64,000 bases of DNA. Origin: Fusobacteria bacterium ZRK30. GTDB lineage: Bacteria > Fusobacteriota > Fusobacteriia > Fusobacteriales > Fusobacteriaceae. The stretch is from the NCBI GenBank assembly GCA_024628785.1, contig CP102405.1, positions 2,046,001 through 2,110,000 on the forward strand, in the 5' to 3' direction. The position numbers were made by a program, and so were the translations under genes. Below are positions 1 to 9,117 of this stretch, piece after piece (positions within the stretch are counted from its first letter, which is position 1; each line of letters starts with the position of its first letter). The notes beneath the pieces were generated by a model. It saw only the letters and a program-made list of their open reading frames with translations, was not told the DNA's origin and searched no databases.

Positions 1-835
1 CTTTTGGTACTGTGGTCAAAAATTCTATAACTTCATCATCAAATAAATCTGCACTTATTTCAAAATGAAATGTCGTATTTGGTCTGTAATTTTCTATTAA
101 AAATTTCCATACTTCCATATAATGATCTTTTTTTAAGTTAAAAGTCCTGTCTACAAATTTTACCAAATTAACCCCTGCATCTAAAAATGTCATAAGATCT
201 CTTTTTACCCTGGGCAAGCTGAAACTTCTAACACTTTTTTCTATAGAAGACATACAATATGAACATCTAAATGGGCAGCCCCTAGTAGATTCATAGTAAA
301 ATATCTTGCCTTTATTTTCCAGCAATTCCCAATTTTCATATGGAAATGGTATTATATCTAAGTTCTCTATAGGGGATTCATGCCCGTTAAACTTTATATC
401 ATCTTTATTTTCTTTGCTTCTATAATAGAGTCCTAAAACATCTTTTTCATCTTTTTTTAGGAGGTTAGTTATTATTTGTTCCCCCTCCCCTTCTATTATT
501 CCATCTACCTCTTTATACGTTTCCATAACCTCTACAGCATTATATGAAACTTCCGGCCCTCCTAAATAGATCTTTAGATTAGGATTTATCTTCTTTAATT
601 CCACTATTGTTTTGAATACAAATTCTTTGTTCCAAATGTATGTAGATACCAATAATATTTCTGGTTTTGACTCTATTACTTCCCTTATAATATTCGGCAG
701 TTGATTATTGATACTGCTCTCTACCATTGTAAGACTGTATCCATCTACTTGTTCTATCATTTTTTTTATATATCTGATAGCTAAATTTGTATGGACAAAC
801 TTACTGTTTATACCTAAAAGTGTTATGTTTTTCAT
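1..835 (-). CDS. B12-binding domain radical SAM protein (partial, C-terminus outside window)
   Basis: Reading the minus strand from ATG at 835 gives an open frame that runs off the window at base 1, about 278 residues. The first ~130 residues look like a cobalamin-binding Rossmann domain (starts MKNITLLGINSKFVHTNLA; LYLGGPEV-like strand near residue 90, seen here as KIYLGGPEVSYNA, and a GIIEGEGE motif). A radical SAM cluster motif CPFRCSYC follows near residue 180, so it should bind a 4Fe-4S cluster and cleave SAM. This architecture (B12-binding plus radical SAM, often with a DUF4080 tail) is common in anaerobes; the substrate is unknown. A GAGGT ribosome site precedes the start. It lies 17 bp downstream of mltG and is probably co-transcribed. 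The missing C-terminus prevents subfamily assignment. Confidence 0.85.
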   Translation of the reverse strand, partial: MKNITLLGINSKFVHTNLAIRYIKKMIEQVDGYSLTMVESSINNQLPNIIREVIESKPEILLVSTYIWNKEFVFKTIVELKKINPNLKIYLGGPEVSYNAVEVMETYKEVDGIIEGEGEQIITNLLKKDEKDVLGLYYRSKENKDDIKFNGHESPIENLDIIPFPYENWELLENKGKIFYYESTRGCPFRCSYCMSSIEKSVRSFSLPRVKRDLMTFLDAGVNLVKFVDRTFNLKKDHYMEVWKFLIENYRPNTTFHFEISADLFDDEVIEFLTTVPK

Positions 836-852
836 ATTTATTTACCTCTTTT

Positions 853-1830
853 TTATTTTGGTTTATTCTTATTCTGTTTTTGATAGTTTATATGTTCCCT
901 ATATGTCTTTGTAAAATGATGACTGTTTGTCCCATCATAGGTCGCTACAAAAAAATAATATCCTGTACTGGCAGGGTTTAAACTGGCTTCTATAGCCACA
1001 CTTCCAGGGTTTCCAATAGGAGCTGGAGGCAACCCGTGATTTCGATAGGTATTATATGGAGATTCTATCTTCAGATCTTTATAGTAGATCCTCCTCTTTT
1101 CATATCCGAATATATAGTTTACCGTGGCATCCGACTCTAGCCTCATACCTTTCTTTATCCTATTATAAAATACCGATGCAATGAGAGGCTTTTCTACATC
1201 TAATACAGCTTCCCTCTCTATAATTGAGGCTAATATCAATTTTTCATAAAAATCCTGTTTATCTTTTTCACTCTTACCATAATTTTCTACTGGAAACTTC
1301 CTTAAAAACTCTCCTAACATGGTCTCTATTATCACCTTGGGATCTGACCCTATGGCAAAATAATATGTTTCAGGGAAAAAATAACCTTCAAAATTATTGT
1401 TGGGAGTAGGATATGGAAATTTAATATCCTTTAAAATATTTTGGAATTCCGATTCACTGATCATCTCATTAGATATTAGGAGTTTTTTTATCTGTTCCAC
1501 TGTAAACCCTTCTGGGATAGTTATTCTTACCATCTCAGAACGCCCTTCTTTTAAGACTTTAAAAAACTCTGATATTGTATATTCTCTGTCTAGCTTATAA
1601 TGTCCGGCTTTTATCTCACTGGAGATCCCCGATACTCTGAAATATACCTTTAAAAAAATATTTTGCTCTATCCCTACTTTATTTAAAAAGTCTCCTACAC
1701 TTTCTCCTTTTTTAAATTCAACTTCTTTTTTTATTTCTGATTTTCTCATATGGATTTCATAATAATATGTCCCCATTCCCAAAAAAAATATTATCACTAT
1801 ACTAAATATAAATATTTTTATCGTTTTCAT
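853..1830 (-). CDS. mltG: MltG-type endolytic murein transglycosylase
   Basis: A 325-residue YceG/MltG family protein. One N-terminal membrane anchor (about residues 5-23) is followed by a periplasmic domain. The catalytic region near residues 200-245 carries the ASIIEREA motif, with its conserved glutamate, then FYNRIKKGMRLESDATVNY, the typical signature. A later segment, GLPPAPIGNPG, is also characteristic. The enzyme cleaves nascent glycan strands and is thought to set peptidoglycan chain length. A GAGGGAG ribosome site lies just upstream of ATG. The gene precedes the radical SAM gene by 17 bp. Family length is normal (about 330-350). Confidence 0.95.
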   Translation of the reverse strand: MKTIKIFIFSIVIIFFLGMGTYYYEIHMRKSEIKKEVEFKKGESVGDFLNKVGIEQNIFLKVYFRVSGISSEIKAGHYKLDREYTISEFFKVLKEGRSEMVRITIPEGFTVEQIKKLLISNEMISESEFQNILKDIKFPYPTPNNNFEGYFFPETYYFAIGSDPKVIIETMLGEFLRKFPVENYGKSEKDKQDFYEKLILASIIEREAVLDVEKPLIASVFYNRIKKGMRLESDATVNYIFGYEKRRIYYKDLKIESPYNTYRNHGLPPAPIGNPGSVAIEASLNPASTGYYFFVATYDGTNSHHFTKTYREHINYQKQNKNKPK

Positions 1831-1940
1831 TTTTTCAACTCCCTCTCATTTTTTAAGCCTAACCTCAACGATTAATCTACTCTTATTTTTAAAGTGACAC
1901 CCCTTACATTATATACTATATCCTTAGAAAATAAAACATT

Positions 1941-1971
1941 AAAAAAGGGAAGGTATTAATTCCTTCCCTAA
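1941..1971 (-). terminator. Rho-independent terminator after the DEAD-box helicase gene
   Basis: GGGAAGG and CCTTCCC arms with a 7-8 nt loop; read on the minus strand the stem is followed by a run of six T. It lies directly after the helicase stop codon. Confidence 0.85.
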
Positions 1972-1977
1972 AAAATA

Positions 1978-3630
1978 TTAGTTTTTAGCTTTTTCTACTA
2001 ATGGTCTTCCACCTTTTCTAGTAGCGTTTAATGCATGGATAATATCCTCTGCTTCAGAAAACGGAACCGTCATAAATGAAAATTCATTCATAATTTTGAT
2101 ATCTTTGATCTTTCTTCCTGGAACTTTAGCTTCTTTGTTGACGATAGCTAATAATTTTCTGGCATCTAAGTTATCTTTTTTACCCATTCCGATAAATAAT
2201 CTAGTTTGGTTATCTAAAGTTTGTCTTCCGCCTCTATCATTTCTATCTCTTCTACCATCTCTATCGTTTCTATCTCTTCTGTCATTTCTATCATTTGATC
2301 TCATGTTATTTCTGATTTTTCTATAAGTTTCCTTATCGAATTCATCATCATATACATGTCTTAATAATGCTGCGATTACATCTACAGGATTACTTTCTAC
2401 AGCTAGTTCAGTTGCCATATCAGAGTATACTGAGAAATCCTTCTCTGCAATTATCTCTCCTACACAAGCATACAAACTTTCCTTCTTAGCTTTTAAAACT
2501 TCATCAATTTCAGGAATAGTCGATTTTTTAATCTCTGCTTTAGCTACTCTTTTGATTCTGCTTAATTTACCCATCTCTCTAGGAGTAACAAATGTTATAG
2601 CCACACCTTTTTTACCTGCTCTACCAGTTCTACCGATTCTATGTACATATGCCTCAGCTTCTTGTGGTATAGAGTAGTTGATTACATGAGTAAGGTCATT
2701 TACATCTATTCCTCTTGCTGCTACGTCTGTAGCTACTAAGATATTTATGTTTTTTGTCTTAAACTTTCTAAGAGTTCTTTCTCTTTGAGCCTGTGATATA
2801 TCTCCATGGATTCCTTCAGCTTCATATCCTCTTTCGATAAGCTTGCTAACTACATTGTCTACATCATTTTTAGTTCTACAGAATACGATTCCGTAGAAGT
2901 CTACCTCTACATCTACAACTCTGCAAAGAGCTTCAAATTTATCTCCATCTCTTACTTCAAAGTAAATTTGCTCTGTATTTTTAGTTGTAAGCTCAGTAGC
3001 TTTAACTCTCATTACTTCAAATTCACCCATATATTTTTTAGCTACTTTTAAGATTTCGTTAGGCATAGTTGCTGAGAAGAATAACATCTTCTTGTCATCG
3101 TTAGTTGCCGCTAAGATAGTTTCGATATCTTCTACGAATCCCATGTTTAACATTTCGTCAGCTTCATCTAATATAAAGAAGTCTAAATCTTCTAATACTA
3201 AAGTCTTTCTTCTGATATGATCTTGTACTCTTCCTGGAGTTCCTACTACGATATCTACTCCTCTTCTAAGAGTTCTGATCTGTTGGTCCATTGCTTGCCC
3301 ACCATACACTGGAAGTACCTTTAATCTTCTTTCACCTTTTAAAGAGTTAATTTCTTCTGCTACCTGGATAGCTAATTCTCTTGTAGGAGCTAAAACTATT
3401 GCTTTTACTCCTCTTTTATTCTCGTCCATCTTTTCTAAGATAGGTAATGAGAAAGCTGCTGTTTTACCAGTTCCAGTTTGTGCTTGACCGATTACATCTT
3501 TATCTCCATTAAGAAGAGCTGGGATAGTAAGTGCTTGTATTGGACTTGGCTTTTCAAATCCTTTTTTTTCTAAAGCTGCTAAAGTCTTTTCTGACAATCC
3601 TAATTTTTTAAATTCTACCATTTTTTCCAT
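1978..3630 (-). CDS. deaD: DEAD-box ATP-dependent RNA helicase (CsdA/DeaD type)
   Basis: A 550-residue RNA helicase. Visible motifs in order: Q motif (GFEKPSPIQ, ~25), Walker A AQTGTGKT (~52), PTRELAIQ, DEAD (~155), SAT (~185), ATDVAARGID (~300) and HRIGRTGRAG (~325). A low-complexity Arg/Asp/Asn-rich linker (~440-470) leads to a C-terminal DbpA/CsdA-like RNA-binding fold. Such enzymes unwind structured RNA in ribosome assembly, mRNA decay and cold adaptation. Start ATG at 3630 has an AAGGAT site 8 nt upstream; an internal ATG at 3621 is possible. It is a single-gene unit with a strong terminator. The linker is the only unusual part, and such tails are usual in this family. Confidence 0.95.
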   Translation of the reverse strand: MEKMVEFKKLGLSEKTLAALEKKGFEKPSPIQALTIPALLNGDKDVIGQAQTGTGKTAAFSLPILEKMDENKRGVKAIVLAPTRELAIQVAEEINSLKGERRLKVLPVYGGQAMDQQIRTLRRGVDIVVGTPGRVQDHIRRKTLVLEDLDFFILDEADEMLNMGFVEDIETILAATNDDKKMLFFSATMPNEILKVAKKYMGEFEVMRVKATELTTKNTEQIYFEVRDGDKFEALCRVVDVEVDFYGIVFCRTKNDVDNVVSKLIERGYEAEGIHGDISQAQRERTLRKFKTKNINILVATDVAARGIDVNDLTHVINYSIPQEAEAYVHRIGRTGRAGKKGVAITFVTPREMGKLSRIKRVAKAEIKKSTIPEIDEVLKAKKESLYACVGEIIAEKDFSVYSDMATELAVESNPVDVIAALLRHVYDDEFDKETYRKIRNNMRSNDRNDRRDRNDRDGRRDRNDRGGRQTLDNQTRLFIGMGKKDNLDARKLLAIVNKEAKVPGRKIKDIKIMNEFSFMTVPFSEAEDIIHALNATRKGGRPLVEKAKN

Positions 3631-3861
3631 TTTTCACATCCTTATGTTTTATTAAGGCAGGATCAAATTTTATGCTATATATAATGCTTTCACAAACAAT
3701 TTATTCCATACGTGGGTATTCATTCGATCTTAAAATCAATACAATTTGAGTCCACCTTTATTTAAATTAACATCATAGTGTAACATATTAATTGAAATAA
3801 TACTAATATTATTTCAAAAAGTGTATGTTTTCCGTCTTTCCTTTTTCCGAATTCCGAATCA

Positions 3862-3898
3862 TAAAAAAAGAGATCTCCATAAATTGGGAAATCTCTTT
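3862..3898 (-). terminator. Terminator after the Na/Pi cotransporter gene
   Basis: Stem AAAGAGAT / ATCTCTTT with an upper TCC/GGA extension; on the minus strand it is followed by TTTTTTT. Sits immediately after the stop at 3904. Confidence 0.85.
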
Positions 3899-3903
3899 TA
3901 TAT

Positions 3904-5538
3904 CTATATATTCATTATCTCTACTACTGTGAGCATATGATCGCTTAAACGTCTATAATGATTTAACATATCCATATGCCCTGTACTCAGCATAGGTCTT
4001 TGTTTTTTATCACTACCCATTCTTTCTAAATGACCTTTTCTTGCTTTTCTATACATATTAGTAATCTCAGTAGATTTTTTTACAGCTTCTATTGTTATGT
4101 CTACGTTATTTGTTACATATGCATTATTTACCAGGTCAAAGAACTCTACTACTGCATTATGCAGACAAAATAGATCTTCTTTTTTATGTTGATTGATAAC
4201 TAGATCATTTTCTTTTAATCTGGCATATACTTTCATAATCCTTTCAGCATAGTCTGTTAAAGACTCATATTGGTCACAGATAGCTATGTTTTTTCTTGTA
4301 ACCATAACTAAGTGTTGTTCTATATCTAATCCCAAAATTTGTGAATTCAGTTCCGCTACTTCACTCTGAACCATATCCACTTTTTCTTCAATTCTAAACA
4401 CTTCCGCTATTTCATCAGAATTTTTTGGTAAATTATTTTCTATAACAGTTTTAACTTTTTCTAATGCTAACTTAATATCGTCACCTATAGAAGCTACCTC
4501 TGCCTTTGTTTGTTCAATAGCCAAAGTAGGAGTTTCAAGCATCCTTACATCTAGATGTGTATATTTTTTTGCTTTTACTTCATCATTTGGAATTATTTTT
4601 TTCAAAAAATTAGCCAGGGGTGTCAACAAAAATATAAATAAAATCGCATTGGTAACATTAAATATCGTATGAGCTGCTGCTAAAAAACCACTTATATTTA
4701 CACTAGGATCTACAATATGTCCTATCATATTAGTGTATATTCCATATATCGGAAGTACCCATAGGAGTCCAAAGATATTTATAATCGTATGGGCATAGGC
4801 TGCTCTTTTTGCATTAGCCTTAGCACCAAATGATGCTAAGAACGCTGTAATAGTAGTCCCTACATTCAATCCCATTACTATAGCTACACCAGTTTGTGCA
4901 TCGATCAGCCCTTGACTGGCTAACATTATAGTTATTCCTAAAGTAGCTGCTGAAGCCTGCACTATTGCCGTTAAGAATGCTCCTACCATAGCTACTAAGA
5001 ATGCACTTCCTATCCCTGTTACATGGAATCTTTGAAACATTGCAACAAATTCCGGCATGGCTCTAAGAGGTTCAAAACCATTTTTCATAAGTTCCATTCC
5101 AAAGAATATCAGACCTATTCCCATCATTAATTTTGATTTTTCTTTGCCTTTTTCAGTTTTGGCAAACATTCCGATGATAGCCCCGAACCCAGCTAAAGGC
5201 AGTCCGTATTTACCAACCTTTAGAATAAGCAGCCAACCTACAGCAGTAGTTCCTATATTGGCTCCTAAAATAACTCCCAAAGCCTGAGTAAGGTTCATTA
5301 AACTGGCATTTACAAATCCAATTACCATAACCGTTGTTACAGATGAAGATTGAACTAAAATTGTAATTACTATCCCTACTAAAACACCTAAAAATCTATT
5401 TTTAGTCACGATTGCAATTACATTTTTTAACTTATCTCCCGCTACCTTTTGCATTGCATTGGCCATATTCTCCATTCCATATAAGAAAATTCCCAATCCA
5501 CCAATTACATTCAATATTATATTCAACGCATTTCCCAT
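3904..5538 (-). CDS. Na+/phosphate cotransporter (NptA family) with C-terminal PhoU-like domain
   Basis: A 544-residue protein. The N-terminal ~310 residues contain two inverted Na/Pi-cotransporter repeats with the paired QSSS-type signature (ILVQSSSVTTVMV near residue 60 and TAIVQASAATLGI near 190) within about eight to nine membrane helices. Residues ~340-540 are a helical PhoU-like cytoplasmic domain. The family imports phosphate with sodium and the PhoU tail is thought to regulate flux or signalling. It is a single-gene unit ended by its own terminator. A four-copy TTTACA array with 11-bp period begins 34 bp upstream of the start codon (see the regulatory entry), pointing to phosphate control. 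Ribosome site GAGGAG precedes ATG at 5538. Confidence 0.93.
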   Translation of the reverse strand: MGNALNIILNVIGGLGIFLYGMENMANAMQKVAGDKLKNVIAIVTKNRFLGVLVGIVITILVQSSSVTTVMVIGFVNASLMNLTQALGVILGANIGTTAVGWLLILKVGKYGLPLAGFGAIIGMFAKTEKGKEKSKLMMGIGLIFFGMELMKNGFEPLRAMPEFVAMFQRFHVTGIGSAFLVAMVGAFLTAIVQASAATLGITIMLASQGLIDAQTGVAIVMGLNVGTTITAFLASFGAKANAKRAAYAHTIINIFGLLWVLPIYGIYTNMIGHIVDPSVNISGFLAAAHTIFNVTNAILFIFLLTPLANFLKKIIPNDEVKAKKYTHLDVRMLETPTLAIEQTKAEVASIGDDIKLALEKVKTVIENNLPKNSDEIAEVFRIEEKVDMVQSEVAELNSQILGLDIEQHLVMVTRKNIAICDQYESLTDYAERIMKVYARLKENDLVINQHKKEDLFCLHNAVVEFFDLVNNAYVTNNVDITIEAVKKSTEITNMYRKARKGHLERMGSDKKQRPMLSTGHMDMLNHYRRLSDHMLTVVEIMNI

Positions 5539-5571
5539 TTATTTGCTCCTCTAAATAATTTTTTTGCATGT

Positions 5572-5621
5572 TTTACATAATCTTTACACGCAGTTTACAA
5601 GACTTTTACACAGCCTTTGAA
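5572..5621 (+). promoter_or_regulatory. Pho-box-like array: four TTTACA hexamers at 11-bp period
   Basis: TTTACA occurs at 5572, 5583, 5594 and 5605, each separated by exactly 5 nt, with a degenerate fifth unit TTTGAA at 5616. Exact helical-turn spacing of TT(A/T/C)ACA hexamers is the known layout of PhoP/PhoB-type binding sites. The array lies 34-83 bp upstream of a Na/Pi cotransporter. The hexamers read on the strand opposite to the gene, and a TATAAT-like element (5627-5632, minus strand) lies on the far side, so the array could be downstream of that promoter. Whether it activates or represses is open. Confidence 0.7.
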
Positions 5622-5652
5622 ATTATACAATAACACCTGTAAAAAGTCTAGA

Positions 5653-5674
5653 AAAAAAGAGCACCTAAGTGCTC
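5653..5674 (-). terminator. Terminator overlapping the stop of the beta-barrel gene
   Basis: Perfect 6-bp stem GAGCAC/GTGCTC with a 4-nt loop, followed on the minus strand by seven T. It overlaps the TGA at 5673-5675. Confidence 0.85.
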
Positions 5675-6173
5675 AGAATCTATATTTGCAGCCAAATGTG
5701 ATTTTTGTTGAACTATACAAACTTTTTTCATCTTGGTGAGGTATCCCGATATTTTGATAATTATATTTTCCATATAATATCTCTACCTCAACGTCTTTAA
5801 AAGTAATGCCAACACCTATCCCATAATTTACCCTCTGTGATAGGTCATCTAAAAATGCATCAAAAGCTATATCTTCACCTTCAACCAAGTTAACTCCCAT
5901 AGAAAATAAATAATAGGGAGAAGATTGGTCTTCTAGATCCAGTAGATACTTTAGTTTTGCATAATAAGGTATTATTTTTGTGCTGACCCCCACATTTATA
6001 TAGGGCTCTTCCCCTGTTTCAAACTCCAGTCTCCGATAAAATCCTGTCGGTATTCCAACCTCTCTCTCTATCATAGTCAAGAGTGTATTATCTTCCTCAA
6101 CTTTTATAGTTCTCCCCTCTAGAGAAGGTAGAGGGTCTCTGCCAAAACATATTCCACAATATAAAAACATCAA
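5673..6173 (-). CDS. Small outer-membrane beta-barrel-like protein of unknown function
   Basis: The conservative frame (TTG at 6173) gives 166 residues ending in KITFGCKYRF, an aromatic C-terminus like a BAM-recognised last strand, with alternating hydrophobic/polar segments (YYAKLKYLL, VEILYGKYNYQN). I do not recognise a family. The annotated start cuts a hydrophobic leader in two: the frame stays open upstream to a TAG at 6207-6209 and encodes a typical signal sequence (K-F-S-L-L-L-L-M-F-L...FG). The only start-like codons there are AUU at 6206, 6203 and 6200, and an AGGAG (6210-6214, minus strand) sits 3, 6 or 9 nt before them. I infer initiation at AUU, probably 6203 or 6200, overlapping the end of the upstream gene. 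The coordinates given keep the minimal TTG start. Confidence 0.65.
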   Translation of the reverse strand: MMFLYCGICFGRDPLPSLEGRTIKVEEDNTLLTMIEREVGIPTGFYRRLEFETGEEPYINVGVSTKIIPYYAKLKYLLDLEDQSSPYYLFSMGVNLVEGEDIAFDAFLDDLSQRVNYGIGVGITFKDVEVEILYGKYNYQNIGIPHQDEKSLYSSTKITFGCKYRF

Positions 6174-6183
6174 CAGAAGTAAA

Positions 6184-6465
6184 CTAAATTTTATTAAAAT
6201 AATAATCTACTCCTATGGAATTTTCCAAAGACAGGAATGTCTCTCCCTCTTTGAAGGTATATTCCTCCAAAAGAATATATTTTACCCCATCCTCCTCATA
6301 AATATATCTAAATTCCAAATCATTAACCTTTTTCCTGTTCACAGAATCAACTTCAAATTTTATATCTTTTTTAAAGATTTTTTTTAGGAGTTCTCCATCT
6401 TTTTTATCTAATTTACATGGAAAATTATCTTTTTTCATCAATATTTCTAGAAATTCTTTTTTCAT
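6184..6465 (-). CDS. Hypothetical small protein, first gene of a two-gene unit
   Basis: 93 residues, starting MKKEFLEILMKKDNF. No signal peptide and no recognisable domain; Lys/Glu-rich with a probable mixed alpha/beta fold and a Tyr/Phe-rich C-terminus. ATG at 6465 is chosen because GAGGTG lies 6 nt upstream; the GTG within that site (6474) is an unlikely start. The stop overlaps the inferred AUU start region of the downstream beta-barrel gene, so the two are probably translationally coupled. The function is unknown. Confidence 0.6.
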   Translation of the reverse strand: MKKEFLEILMKKDNFPCKLDKKDGELLKKIFKKDIKFEVDSVNRKKVNDLEFRYIYEEDGVKYILLEEYTFKEGETFLSLENSIGVDYYFNKI

Positions 6466-6626
6466 AAAAAACACCTCAATAAATTTATTCTTGATATCTA
6501 AATATTACCAATTTTTTTGAATTTACCTTTACCTAACATCATACTACGATATCTCTATAATATCGATTTTACTCAGACAAAGAAGAAGGCCTCTTCCCTC
6601 TTTTAATTTTTCAAACATCTGTTCTC

Positions 6627-6965
6627 TTACCCCAAAATTACCCCAAACATCTCAAATATAACTCTAATTACTTCTGCTACACCAGATAGCACAGAGATCT
6701 TAGCAAGAACCGCATATCTCTTTAGACCCTCATATTTATTAGCACTTCTCCAGATTGCAACACATATAAAAATAGTATAAATAAAAACAAAAATATTTAA
6801 AATAAGCACAAATATAAAACCAACTTTTGTATAAAATCCGATATTTTTATGCCCAATATAAGCAAAAATAATATTAAAAAATATATTGGCAATTACACCA
6901 AACTGCCAGTATGTAATCACTAAAGGAACATCACCATACCATAGAGTTCTTATCAGGTTTTTCAT
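6627..6965 (-). CDS. Small integral membrane protein of unknown function
   Basis: 112 residues with about three hydrophobic segments (residues ~17-38, 45-70, 90-110). The patterns WYGDVPLVITYW near the N-terminus and AIWRSANKYEG near residue 75 resemble a widespread group of small uncharacterised bacterial inner-membrane proteins, as I remember it. GAGGTGG lies upstream of ATG at 6965. It stands alone between short AT-rich spacers. Function unknown. Confidence 0.7.
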   Translation of the reverse strand: MKNLIRTLWYGDVPLVITYWQFGVIANIFFNIIFAYIGHKNIGFYTKVGFIFVLILNIFVFIYTIFICVAIWRSANKYEGLKRYAVLAKISVLSGVAEVIRVIFEMFGVILG

Positions 6966-7199
6966 TCTTCTCCACCTCTCGGAATATAAATCTATTTAAT
7001 TAACAGTTAACTATAAATTGCATAATAATATAAATAAAATAACGACTTTATTAGTTTCAATATTATTAACTACTAAAAATAAACAGTTATTCCTTTAGAG
7101 ATAATTTTTTTTAATGATTTTAATACTCTACATTTTTTATAAGTTTTACTTTGTAATCAATCCAAATTTTTTAATCCTTGATTTTTAAAACACCAAAAG

Positions 7200-8897
7200 C
7201 TACCTTTCCCCAACTTCCTCTAAAAAATTATTTATCTTTTCATTTTCCCTTTTATTCACCATATGTCTTCTTACTTTCATAGTCCCTGTATAAGTTTCAT
7301 CCTCTATTGTAAATCTAGGAATCAGCAATATATCTCTCGGTTTTTGATGTGAAACCAGGTGACTTGTCAGTCTTTTCACCTCACTCTTTAATAAGATATT
7401 TAATTCGCTCTCATGTACTTCGTCATAGTTTTCCGGAACTGTCAAACATGCATATAAATTTTTGCACCCATCTCCTATAACCATCACATCATCTATAATA
7501 TCTGATTTCTTTAATTCATTTTCAATAAACTCCGGGTGGATGTTCTCGCCACCTTTCAAAACTATCATATTAGTTTTTCTACCACTTATATATAATTTTT
7601 CATCTTTATAATAACCTATATCTCCAGTATGAAGCCAGCCGTCCTTTATTACCTTAGCACTCTCATCTCTATGATTCCAGTACCCTTTCATTACACAACT
7701 TCCTTTTAAAAGTAATTCTCCCTTGAGATCCTTTCCTCTATTTCCTGTTTCATCTAAAAATGTGAAATTTCCAAAAGGCTCCTCTAAGAGCCACTCTAGC
7801 AGGTCCCCAGAACTCCCGTAACTATAATTCTCTAAACTATCCACACTGACAACTGGTGATGTCTCAGATAACCCATACCCCTGCATCACCGGCAGCCCTA
7901 AATAACCAAAGTACCTTTGTAAATTTATATCCAGTGCTGCACCTCCAGAGATAAATTCTCTGAATTTTCCTCCAAAAACAGACCTGAGTTTAACCAGTAA
8001 TCTCTTATCTAAGATGTCATAGGTCTGCCTGTATTCCTCATTGGGAGTAAAATCATACCTATCTCCTTTTACAAATGGGGCAACCTGTAACAACTTCTTA
8101 TAGCCCTCTTCAGCTTCTAAACCAGCACTTTTCATCTGTTTTTCTATACTTCCTTTTATCATCTCCAGTATTCTCGGTACAGCCAGTATTATAGTAGGCT
8201 TAAACAGAGGTATATTCCCAACAAAATTTCTCGGATTTTCTGTAAATCCTAAACTCAACCCACTGCTTATAGAACCTATAACTTCTACAGCCAAGGAAAA
8301 ACTATGCCAATAGGGAAGAATTGAATAGAGGCAGTCATCAGTTGTTAATTCTTTTACCTTAACAATAGACTTTCCATTACTGATCAAATTTTTATGGGTA
8401 AGCATCACTCCCTTTGGATTCCCTGTAGAACCACTGGTATATATTAGAGCTCCTATATCTTCTGAATCGGTGTTATTTTTATCTTCATAACTTGAATTTT
8501 CAGATAACTCACCTAAATTTTCCAAAAGGATAATCTCTGCTTCTGGATAAAGATTTTTTATTTTATCTTCCAATGAAGAGATCGTTAAAATAACTTTAGG
8601 AGTTGAATCCTCTAATATAAATTTTAATTCAGCTTCCCTGCTGTTTTCATTTATAGGAACAATAATTCCCTCTGCCATCCATACAGCATAGAGAGATTTT
8701 AGTTGTCCAATGGATTTAGGAGTTATTATTCCTACCCTGTCCCCTTTTTTTATCCCTCTTTCCATAAGATAGCCAGACCATTTTAAAACTTCTTTTATTA
8801 TTTCATCATATGTATAATTTTTTAAAGCTGATTTGATAAATATATCCTCTCTATATTTTTCCTTAGCTGTCAATATACATTCTTTTAGTGTTTTCAT
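7200..8897 (-). CDS. Long-chain fatty-acid-CoA ligase family AMP-forming enzyme
   Basis: A 565-residue adenylate-forming enzyme. Motif A3 is LIYTSGSTGNPKGVMLTH (~150-167); GYGLSETSPV (~345) is motif A5; the hinge A8 region reads LYISGRKTNMIVLKGGENIHPE (shown in part; ~430-450), with the acceptor-lysine region at TGTMKVRRHM near the C-terminus. It should activate a fatty acid to acyl-AMP and then acyl-CoA. Length is slightly under the usual 600-640 for FadD15-like enzymes but all core motifs are intact. Monocistronic; ATG at 8897 has a modest ribosome site (GGAGAA). Chain-length preference cannot be read from sequence. Confidence 0.9.
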   Translation of the reverse strand: MKTLKECILTAKEKYREDIFIKSALKNYTYDEIIKEVLKWSGYLMERGIKKGDRVGIITPKSIGQLKSLYAVWMAEGIIVPINENSREAELKFILEDSTPKVILTISSLEDKIKNLYPEAEIILLENLGELSENSSYEDKNNTDSEDIGALIYTSGSTGNPKGVMLTHKNLISNGKSIVKVKELTTDDCLYSILPYWHSFSLAVEVIGSISSGLSLGFTENPRNFVGNIPLFKPTIILAVPRILEMIKGSIEKQMKSAGLEAEEGYKKLLQVAPFVKGDRYDFTPNEEYRQTYDILDKRLLVKLRSVFGGKFREFISGGAALDINLQRYFGYLGLPVMQGYGLSETSPVVSVDSLENYSYGSSGDLLEWLLEEPFGNFTFLDETGNRGKDLKGELLLKGSCVMKGYWNHRDESAKVIKDGWLHTGDIGYYKDEKLYISGRKTNMIVLKGGENIHPEFIENELKKSDIIDDVMVIGDGCKNLYACLTVPENYDEVHESELNILLKSEVKRLTSHLVSHQKPRDILLIPRFTIEDETYTGTMKVRRHMVNKRENEKINNFLEEVGER

Positions 8898-9028
8898 CGG
8901 TAAATTCTCCTACTTTTTTTATTTAATATAGATTTAACATACAATTGATATCAAAACCATACACTTAATTATAGCAGATTTTAAAAGCAAATTAAAATCT
9001 AAATTTTAAAGGATTTTAATAAATTTTC

Positions 9029-9052
9029 TATATCTATTATAATATAGATATA
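9029..9052 (+). promoter_or_regulatory. -10 element TATAAT inside a perfect 9-bp inverted repeat
   Basis: TATATCTAT (9029-9037), TATAAT (9038-9043), ATAGATATA (9044-9052). The arms are exact reverse complements and the central hexamer is a consensus -10. It lies 75 bp upstream of the small plus-strand gene at 9118. A dimeric repressor site over the promoter is the simplest reading; no strong -35 is visible. Confidence 0.5.
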
Positions 9053-9117
9053 TCTCTATCTGTATTGAAACTGACCTTATATAAAAAAATTATTCTAGCT
9101 AATCTGGAGGTATCATT

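Noticed and set aside
5624..5631. Plus-strand promoter after the TTTACA array
   Set aside because: A TATACA-like box lies downstream on the plus strand, but there is no plus-strand gene and the region ahead is antisense to a terminator and the beta-barrel gene.
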